From NCBI GenBank assembly GCA_003135495.1, contig PLBX01000268.1, positions 1-10,966 on the forward strand: 10,966 nt of DNA, written 5' to 3'. Below are positions 5,475-10,966 of this stretch, piece by piece (within the stretch, counting starts at the first letter, position 1; every line of letters starts with the position of its first letter). Under the pieces are notes generated by a model. It had not been told where the DNA came from. It saw only the letters and a program-made list of their open reading frames with translations, and ran no database searches. A program made the translations under genes and the position numbers. Source of the stretch: Acidobacteriaceae bacterium. Its GTDB lineage: Bacteria > Acidobacteriota > Terriglobia > Terriglobales > Acidobacteriaceae.

Positions 5475-7307
5475 TTAAATATTCTTAGCCGGACGATCTC
5501 CCAGATTCCGCAACTCCTCCGCCTGCCGTCCATGCAATCCCGGAGAAATCGCGAACGCCGTATCCATCCTCACCACGCCCGTATCGAAATCCAATTCCGG
5601 AACGCCCTCTAGGCAGCCCGTCGGACACTCCTCGATACAAACGCGGCATCCTTTGCAATAGTCGACCAGAATCTTATAAAGCCCGTTCGACCGCTCTGGA
5701 CGCGCGATACAAGGCTCCGGACAAACCAGGTAGCAGTTGTCGCAAGCATTGCAAGTTCCACAACTGAAGCAGCGACCCGCCTCTTCCACCGCCTGCTCTT
5801 CAGTGAACGCCTGAATCACTTCCTGTTGTGTCTTCTTTCTGCTCGAAGGCGGCAGCATCTCCTGCTGCACCCGCGGGAAGTGCGGGAAGTACGTCATGTT
5901 CATGCGATTCAAATCGAAGATGACATCAATCGCAATCGTCCGTGGCTCCAGATTCTCGCCGCGCATCACCTTGTCGAGATTGAACGCAACGCGCTTTCCG
6001 TCGCCCACCGCATTCACCACCATCAGCGGTTGTCCCGAACCGAGCTGCACAATGTCGCCAGCTGCAAAAAAGTTCGTATTGCCCAAACGTCCGAAGCGAT
6101 CGATCTTGATCGTGCCGCGCTCGTTTTTGAATTCTTGTGGCAGCCAGTCGAGCGATGCCCGCTGCCCCACCGCAATAATTACGTTGTCGACAGGGAAGCG
6201 CTGCGGAGCCGCTTGCCGGTCAACCGTAATCGGCGAAGCATTGATCGCCCCGGAAAATTTCGCTGGATGCAGTTGCAATGCATCGATCTTGCCATTGCCC
6301 AACACCGCCGTGACCGCTCGACCATGAATCAGCTCGACACCTTCTTCGACCATGTCGTGCAGATCTTCCGGCGAAGCTGGCATCTCTCCCGGATGGCCTT
6401 CCACCGTAATCATGGTCACTTCAAGCGCGCCTTGACGCAGTGCTTCACGAGCGCAATCGATTGCCGTATTGCCGCCGCCGATCACCGCCACCCGCGCGCC
6501 CAACTTAACTTTCGACGTTCCCATACCAATGTCGCGAAGGAACGGAAGCCCGTAAAGTACTCCTTCTTTATTCTCGCCTTCTGCGCGAACACTGTTTGGT
6601 TCCGTGAGGCCAACAGCCAACACGCTCGCGTCATAATTCTTTTTCAAATCATCCCAGCTCACGTCTTTGCCAACTTCAACACCAGTCTTGATCTTGATCC
6701 CGAGTTCTTCCAGCCTTTCAATCTCGCGATCCAGCACATCCTGCGGAAGGATCCAGTCAGGAATGCCGCCACGGTTCAGACCGCCCGCCTTCGGCGACTT
6801 CTCAAGAATCGTGACCGCGTAACCAAGCCGCGCCAGTTGATAGGCAGCGCTGTGTCCAGCAGGTCCGGAGCCGACGACGGCGACTTTCTTTCCGTTCGAT
6901 TTGCCCGGCTTCACTACATCTTTCTTGAGCGCCTGCCCGAGATCGCCAAGAAAACGTTCGACCGCGCGAATCGAAATCGCCTCGTCATACTTACCGCGAT
7001 TGCAAGCCTGCTCGCATGGGTGATAGCACACGCGCCCCGTCACCGAGGGAAACGGCATGTCTTCCTTGATGAGCGCATAAGCATCCAGATACTTGCCGCG
7101 TTTCACCAGATCGAGATAGCCCTGAATTTTTTCGTTGGTGCCGCAAGCATTGTTGCAGGGTGGCAACTTGTCCCGGTACACCGGACGAATCGAGCGCCAG
7201 TTGCCGGTAGGGAACAGGTCCTGGCCTTTTTCCTGCGAAGGCGCGGGAGTGATGCCCGCGAACGGAATCTGAAGCCGCTTTGGAATATGTGTGCCTTTTG
7301 TCGACAT
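5475..7307 (-). CDS. GltD-like NAD(P)/FAD oxidoreductase fused to a delta-type 2[4Fe-4S] ferredoxin domain
   Basis: This 610-aa protein combines two modules. The N-terminal part is like the glutamate synthase small subunit: Cys pairs C51/C55 and C94/C98/C102 for iron-sulfur clusters, an FAD Rossmann motif (VGSGPAG, 145-151), an NAD(P) motif (GGGNTA, 277-282) and a closing FAD motif (AAGDIV). The C-terminal part carries a cysteine-rich run beginning at C513 (519, 522, 525, 529CP) and a second CxxCxxCxxxCP at C551-C561, the pattern of the delta subunit of 2-oxoacid oxidoreductases. No glutamate synthase large subunit is nearby, and the gene sits between gamma and alpha. The likely job is to take electrons from beta through the delta clusters to FAD and reduce NAD(P)+. 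Glutamate synthesis is therefore unlikely. An AGGAAGG ribosome site precedes the ATG. NAD versus NADP preference cannot be told with confidence. Confidence 0.9.
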   Translation of the reverse strand: MSTKGTHIPKRLQIPFAGITPAPSQEKGQDLFPTGNWRSIRPVYRDKLPPCNNACGTNEKIQGYLDLVKRGKYLDAYALIKEDMPFPSVTGRVCYHPCEQACNRGKYDEAISIRAVERFLGDLGQALKKDVVKPGKSNGKKVAVVGSGPAGHSAAYQLARLGYAVTILEKSPKAGGLNRGGIPDWILPQDVLDREIERLEELGIKIKTGVEVGKDVSWDDLKKNYDASVLAVGLTEPNSVRAEGENKEGVLYGLPFLRDIGMGTSKVKLGARVAVIGGGNTAIDCAREALRQGALEVTMITVEGHPGEMPASPEDLHDMVEEGVELIHGRAVTAVLGNGKIDALQLHPAKFSGAINASPITVDRQAAPQRFPVDNVIIAVGQRASLDWLPQEFKNERGTIKIDRFGRLGNTNFFAAGDIVQLGSGQPLMVVNAVGDGKRVAFNLDKVMRGENLEPRTIAIDVIFDLNRMNMTYFPHFPRVQQEMLPPSSRKKTQQEVIQAFTEEQAVEEAGRCFSCGTCNACDNCYLVCPEPCIARPERSNGLYKILVDYCKGCRVCIEECPTGCLEGVPELDFDTGVVRMDTAFAISPGLHGRQAEELRNLGDRPAKNI

Positions 7308-7319
7308 GGAATCCTTCCT

Positions 7320-7345
7320 ATGATCTTTCTGCTAATGATCTTTCT
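7320..7345. repeat. Short tandem direct repeat before the flavoprotein ribosome site
   Basis: ATGATCTTTCT occurs at 7320-7330 and again at 7335-7345, a 15-nt period with GCTA between the copies. It lies in the 98-nt spacer between gamma and the flavoprotein gene, just upstream of the ribosome site. It may be a small duplication or an mRNA-binding site. Confidence 0.5.
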
Positions 7346-7405
7346 TGATTCAATCTTTTGCGTGCTTCGCTTTTCAAAATACGCACTGCGCTTCGACCTG
7401 CCGTC

Positions 7406-8053
7406 CTAAACAGCCACTTGGTTCAGTTGCATGACGTGCATCTCTTTGAGCGCCATTTCAAACGCGTGTTGATTCGTAATCATCGGTTTTATCGTTTCCA
7501 TTTTGACGATATTCGTGCTCTTCACCACCGCCGCAATCAGCGGAGCGGCAATATCCGGCGCCACCATCTTGCTGCGCTCAGCCGCGCCTTCTGTCGAAAG
7601 ACGATCCAGCCCCAACTCACCCAACCGGTAATACAGCCATTTGTGGTCGGCCAGTTTGGCCGCGTCCACGCAAACCAGTTGCGATAACCGCTCCACTCCC
7701 GGCACAAACCGGAGCATGTAATCTGGCGTGTAATGGGTGTTGATCACCAGCGTTCCGCCGGGAGGCATGCCACGCATGTAATCCCACCCCTTCACCATCG
7801 TCTCTTCAACCAGAACGACGATGTTCGGCTGTTCGTTTTCGTACGTAAGCTCGTTCTCGATAATTTCATCGCTGACGCGGCAATATTTTCGCGTCGGGCA
7901 GTTGGTGCGATCGGGATTGTCGACGTAATTTTCCATCGCTTGCGCGTACTTGCCTTCCAGACGCGCCGAAGCGGAGATGGAATTCGCGATGTCGCGGCCC
8001 TCTTTATCCATGATGATGCCGCGTGTCCAAACGGTTAATTCGGTATAAGCCAT
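7406..8053 (-). CDS. 2-oxoacid:acceptor oxidoreductase gamma subunit, probable oxalate oxidoreductase gamma
   Basis: This 215-aa protein matches the gamma domain of pyruvate/2-oxoacid:ferredoxin oxidoreductases, a Rossmann-like module that packs against alpha and beta and closes the complex. Recognisable parts are the CRVSDEII segment (RxSdepI type), the hydrophobic strand NIVVLVEE, and GGTLVINTHYTPDY in the middle. The usual GxGGQG loop after the first strand is absent. The equivalent place reads TRGIIMDKEGRDIANSI, a divergence that may reflect loss of a CoA-dependent geometry. ATG 8053 is preferred because GAGG lies 6 nt upstream; a TTG at 8059 touches that site. It starts 36 nt after the ATPase gene stop, so the two are probably co-transcribed. 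Confidence 0.87.
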   Translation of the reverse strand: MAYTELTVWTRGIIMDKEGRDIANSISASARLEGKYAQAMENYVDNPDRTNCPTRKYCRVSDEIIENELTYENEQPNIVVLVEETMVKGWDYMRGMPPGGTLVINTHYTPDYMLRFVPGVERLSQLVCVDAAKLADHKWLYYRLGELGLDRLSTEGAAERSKMVAPDIAAPLIAAVVKSTNIVKMETIKPMITNQHAFEMALKEMHVMQLNQVAV

Positions 8054-8089
8054 GATCAACCTCGCTGCTTAGTATTCCTGCTGAATGCG

Positions 8090-10285
8090 TTACTTGGTTC
8101 TGGTATTGCAAGACGTATCTGTCGAGCTGCTGTTTTTTTCATTCGCTGGCTCCAATTGCCGAGGACTGCCGCGATCGGAATCAAGCACCGAAAGAAAATC
8201 ATTTCGCAGAACTACAAAGGGCGCCGGCCGGATGCCATTCTGATACTCCGAAATCGCCAGCAGCGTAGCCTTCTTGCACAGACTCTCGATATCCGCGCCG
8301 GTCAATCCTTCCAGGCGCGCTGAGAATTCGTCGAAATCCACATCGCTCGCCACCGGCACGCGCTGGCAGCACAGCCGAATAATCGCCGCCCGGTCCGCTG
8401 CATCCGGCTTGGCCAATTGCAAAATGTAATCAAAGCGTCCGCTGCGCAAGAGCGCCGGATCGATCCGTTCCGGCCGATTGCTCGCCGCCAGCAGAATCAC
8501 GCCTTTCACATCGCGCAAATTATCAATCTCGCGCAAGAGTTGGCTCAGAATCCGCTGGTAGACATCAGTCCCAAACTGATCGGCCCCAAACTTCGGTGCG
8601 ATCGCATCAATGGTGTCGAAAAACAAAATGCAGGGAGCTGCCCGCCGCGCCTTTTTGAAAACCTCGCGCAACGCCCGTTCCGATTCGCCCAGCCACTTCG
8701 AGTAAAGCTGCGGACCATCAATCGCAATCAGCGGCAGTTCCTTTTCGCCTGATAGCGCTCGAGCCATTGCCGTCTTACCCGTGCCCGACGGTCCCGTCAA
8801 CAAAATCCCGCGCGGAGGCGCAAGCCCCACCTGCTCATAAATCTCATCCCGCACATGCGAATGCTCAATCACAGCATCGAGCAGCCGCTTCACCTCGTTT
8901 AGTCCGCCAAGCGAAGCGAACGTCGAAGTACTCTTTTCAATAAAGAATTCGCGAGTAGCGCTTGGCTCAACTTCTTTCAGCCCCGCCAGAAAATCTTCTC
9001 GCGTAACTTTCAGCGCATCCAGATCAGCTGAATCGGTCTCTAGTGGATACGCCGTCAAAAATCCGCGCAAGGCAATCATGCCGACTTCCTGGCAAAGCGC
9101 CTCTAAGTCGGCTCCCACGAAGCCGTGCGAATGTTCAGCAATCTCTTGCAGATTTACATCGGAAGCGAGTGGCATGGCCCGCGTGTGAATGCGAAGAATC
9201 TGCAGCCGAGCCTGCGTATTCGGAACGCCAATTTCGATCTCGCGATCAAATCTCCCCGGCCGCCGCAACGCCGGATCCAGCACCTCGGGAATATTCGTGG
9301 CCCCTATAACAATGACCTGACCGCGCGCGACAAAGCCGTCCATCAAGCTCAGCAGTTGCGCGACGACGCGCTTCTCGACTTCGCCCACAACTTCCGTGCG
9401 CTTCGGCGCCACCGCGTCAATCTCGTCTATAAAGAGGATGGCCGGAGCATGCCGCGCCGCCTCTTCAAACACCTCGCGCAGCTTCGCCTCGCTCTCGCCA
9501 TAAAACTTGCGCATGATCTCCGGGCCATTGAGATGAATAAAATGCACCCGGCTCTCTGCGGCAACAGCGCGAGCCAACAGCGTCTTACCCGTGCCTGGTG
9601 GCCCGTACAGCAGCACGCCTTTCGGCGCCAAAATTCCCAGCCGCTCGAAGATGTGCGAATACTTCAGCGGCAACTCGACCATTTCGCGGACCCGCGCAAC
9701 TTCGCGCTCCAGTCCGCCAATATCTTCATAGGAAACCGACGGAGCGTTCGCCGCCGTCTGCTCTCCTTCGACGATGCGAATGTCGGTGCGCTTGCCAATT
9801 ACAACCGGGCCAGAAGGAATCGTGCGCACTACCTGGAAGTTGACCGCCTTGGCAAACGTCGGAACCCGCACCACCGATCCCGCCATCACCGGAACATCGA
9901 TCAGATCTTCCAGCATCCGCTCCGGCGCGATCGTTGCGGGAGCCGCACCGACCCAAAGCGGCGCCAACCGCACCGCTACCGCCTGCTCTCGCTCGATCTT
10001 CGTTACTGAAACCTGTTCCTGCAATCCAGCGCTGCAGTTGCTGCGGCACGTTCCGTCAATCTGGATCATTCCTTCATGCAAGTCGTCCGAAAATTCCGCG
10101 CGACCCACGCCCACGCTGCCGCCAACAATTTTCACGACGTCGCCCGCGCGCGCCCCAACGCGCTGCATATCTGCCGGCGCTAGACGGACGATTGCGTGGC
10201 CCACGTCTTCAACCCTCGCCTCCGCCACCCGCAAAGTTATCGTTGCGGCATAGGTAGACGACGTCGATGTGCGTATTTCCGTCAT
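8090..10285 (-). CDS. CDC48/p97/VAT-like double AAA+ ATPase with a variant D2 Walker B
   Basis: A 731-aa soluble unfoldase/segregase of the CDC48 family. The N-domain begins at ITLRVAEARVEDVG (15-29), typical of archaeal and bacterial CDC48 double-psi barrels. D1 has Walker A GPPGTGKT (228-235), an aromatic pore loop KFYGESE (260-266), Walker B FIDE (E288), sensor 1 TN and the arginine-finger region LRRPGRFD. D2 has Walker A GPSGTGKT (498-505), pore loop KWLGESE, sensor SN and LLRSGRFD, but Walker B reads FFDT: catalytic glutamate 558 is threonine (codon 8614-8612). D2 probably binds ATP but hydrolyses it poorly. The C-terminus is Ser/Thr-rich and lacks a proteasome-docking HbYX tail. ATG 10285 fits the family start; GTG 10354 adds 23 residues with only a close AGGA. 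The gene lies between the regulator and gamma, suggesting a chaperone or remodelling role for the oxidoreductase, which is inference. Confidence 0.93.
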   Translation of the reverse strand: MTEIRTSTSSTYAATITLRVAEARVEDVGHAIVRLAPADMQRVGARAGDVVKIVGGSVGVGRAEFSDDLHEGMIQIDGTCRSNCSAGLQEQVSVTKIEREQAVAVRLAPLWVGAAPATIAPERMLEDLIDVPVMAGSVVRVPTFAKAVNFQVVRTIPSGPVVIGKRTDIRIVEGEQTAANAPSVSYEDIGGLEREVARVREMVELPLKYSHIFERLGILAPKGVLLYGPPGTGKTLLARAVAAESRVHFIHLNGPEIMRKFYGESEAKLREVFEEAARHAPAILFIDEIDAVAPKRTEVVGEVEKRVVAQLLSLMDGFVARGQVIVIGATNIPEVLDPALRRPGRFDREIEIGVPNTQARLQILRIHTRAMPLASDVNLQEIAEHSHGFVGADLEALCQEVGMIALRGFLTAYPLETDSADLDALKVTREDFLAGLKEVEPSATREFFIEKSTSTFASLGGLNEVKRLLDAVIEHSHVRDEIYEQVGLAPPRGILLTGPSGTGKTAMARALSGEKELPLIAIDGPQLYSKWLGESERALREVFKKARRAAPCILFFDTIDAIAPKFGADQFGTDVYQRILSQLLREIDNLRDVKGVILLAASNRPERIDPALLRSGRFDYILQLAKPDAADRAAIIRLCCQRVPVASDVDFDEFSARLEGLTGADIESLCKKATLLAISEYQNGIRPAPFVVLRNDFLSVLDSDRGSPRQLEPANEKNSSSTDTSCNTRTK

Positions 10286-10364
10286 GATGTTCGTCAAAGC
10301 AGGCTCAAAAATCTTCGTGAGGGTTTTTCCCGGACCGTTTTCTACGCGGTACACCTGGTCCTAT

Positions 10365-10395
10365 GCGATCGCTAATCCCACAATTAGCAAATCGC
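10365..10395. promoter_or_regulatory. 31-bp imperfect inverted repeat upstream of the ATPase gene
   Basis: GCGAT-c-GCTAAT (10365-10376) faces ATTAGC-aa-ATCGC (10383-10395) across a 6-nt loop, giving 11 paired positions with a small internal mismatch. It lies in the 147-nt gap between the GntR stop and the ATPase ATG. Low GC and no T-run make a terminator unlikely; an operator or a leader structure for the ATPase-oxidoreductase transcript is possible. It does not match the 19-bp palindrome at 955-973. Confidence 0.4.
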
Positions 10396-10432
10396 GATTG
10401 CCGACTCCTGAAAACTTGACGTTCAAATCAGT

Positions 10433-10966
10433 TCAAAACTTTTCCAGAACAATTTCTTCAACATCTTCCACGTGCCGGCGCATCGCTGCCTTAGCCGACT
10501 CTGCGTCGCGACGCTTGATCGCCGCCAGAATTCGCCGGTGTCCCGCTAAAGAGCGTTGGGCACGGCCTTCAACCTGCAGCGACCGTTCCCGTGTATCTCG
10601 CAACAAGTCCATTACTACGTCCAGCACTTTGAGAACGACCGTGTTCCCGGAAGCGAGCGCGATGCTGTAGTGGAATTCTGTGTCCTCGTTGACCGCCGCC
10701 TCCCCGCGCTGCATCTTGGCCTCTTGCCGTTGCAGAATTTCTTCCATCTCCGCGAGTTCGTCGTCCGTCGCGTGCGTGGCCGCGCGCGCCGCCAGCGGCG
10801 GCTCCAGCATCAGGCGAAAATCCAATAGCTCGCTGACCTGCTCCCGTTGTTGTTTCAGGGTATTGGCAAAAGGATTTACTACAGACTCGGCGGATATCTC
10901 GCGGACAATCGTTCCAGCGCCCTGTCGTGGCTCAACCAGGCCCATCAACTCCAGTCCGCGGATCGC
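10433..10966 (-). CDS. GntR-family transcriptional regulator, FCD (FadR-type) subfamily, 5' end missing
   Basis: The window edge removes the start. What remains is the end of the winged helix (LELMGLVEPRQGAGTIV, recognition wing) and a complete all-helical FCD ligand domain of about 150 residues. The metal-binding set of this domain is visible: D and H in EDTEFHYSIA, H in LAGHRRIL and H in MRRHVEDV. Such domains typically bind a carboxylate at a divalent metal, which fits an organic-acid sensor. It is in the same direction as the ATPase-oxidoreductase genes, with a 147-nt gap, and is the only DNA-binding regulator seen here. It probably responds to oxalate or a related acid and may bind the palindrome before the transporter; both statements are inferred from context. 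Confidence 0.92.
   Translation of the reverse strand, partial: AIRGLELMGLVEPRQGAGTIVREISAESVVNPFANTLKQQREQVSELLDFRLMLEPPLAARAATHATDDELAEMEEILQRQEAKMQRGEAAVNEDTEFHYSIALASGNTVVLKVLDVVMDLLRDTRERSLQVEGRAQRSLAGHRRILAAIKRRDAESAKAAMRRHVEDVEEIVLEKF

Noticed and set aside
5475..7307. Annotation as glutamate synthase small subunit
   Set aside because: No large subunit is nearby, the gene is embedded among oxidoreductase subunits, and it has an additional C-terminal two-cluster ferredoxin domain.
5826..7409. 527-codon open frame on the plus strand
   Set aside because: It is the antisense of the clearly recognisable flavoprotein gene; the translation is rich in His, Arg and Asn and lacks any motif.
10286..10432. 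A second copy of the 19-bp palindrome upstream of the ATPase gene
   Set aside because: Only a single TGGTCC half-like sequence (10356-10361) was found, without a matching second half.
1..10966. CRISPR arrays, tRNA or rRNA genes, insertion sequences, riboswitches
   Set aside because: Reading through all spacers showed no regularly spaced repeats, cloverleaf-like genes, transposase frames or recognisable aptamers.

Overview
The window looks like a chromosomal segment of a GC-rich soil bacterium, most probably an Acidobacteriota (Koribacter/Terriglobia-like). That placement is an inference from three things: the bacterial CDC48-type ATPase, GC-rich palindromic spacer repeats of a kind I associate with acidobacterial genomes, and the overall protein flavour. 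No rRNA, tRNA, CRISPR array or insertion sequence was seen.

Almost everything is on the minus strand and reads from right to left. First comes the 3' part of a GntR/FCD regulator (10966-10433), then a CDC48/p97-like double AAA+ ATPase (10285-8090). A four-gene 2-oxoacid:acceptor oxidoreductase cluster follows: gamma (8053-7406), a GltD-like flavoprotein fused to a delta-type ferredoxin domain (7307-5475), alpha (5340-4132) and beta (4043-2979). The tail holds an unrecognised 121-aa protein whose start overlaps the beta stop (2982-2617), a lone receiver domain (2578-2216) and an unrecognised 107-aa protein (2213-1890). A plus-strand gene of unknown function (1054-1860) converges on this tail. 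Beyond it, on the minus strand, lies an oxalate/formate-type MFS transporter (887-1) interrupted by an amber codon and leaving the window.

The central reading is oxalate oxidation. The alpha subunit carries, at a constant +7 offset, every active-site residue I recall from Moorella thermoacetica oxalate oxidoreductase (Tyr28, Arg31, Arg109, Asp112, Asp116, Phe117), and the neighbourhood contains an oxalate/formate-family transporter. The proposed route is import of oxalate, TPP-dependent cleavage to two CO2 by alpha/beta/gamma, and passage of the electrons through the 4Fe-4S clusters of beta and the delta domain to the covalently attached FAD/NAD(P) module, giving NAD(P)H without a free ferredoxin. 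The GntR/FCD protein is the obvious candidate sensor. A 19-bp near-palindrome with TGGT...ACCA ends sits just downstream of a good sigma70-type promoter in front of the transporter.

Points that stand out are the transporter nonsense codon, the Walker B Glu-to-Thr change in the second AAA+ domain, the flavoprotein-delta fusion, the ATPase directly upstream of the oxidoreductase genes, and the translationally coupled orphan protein after beta.
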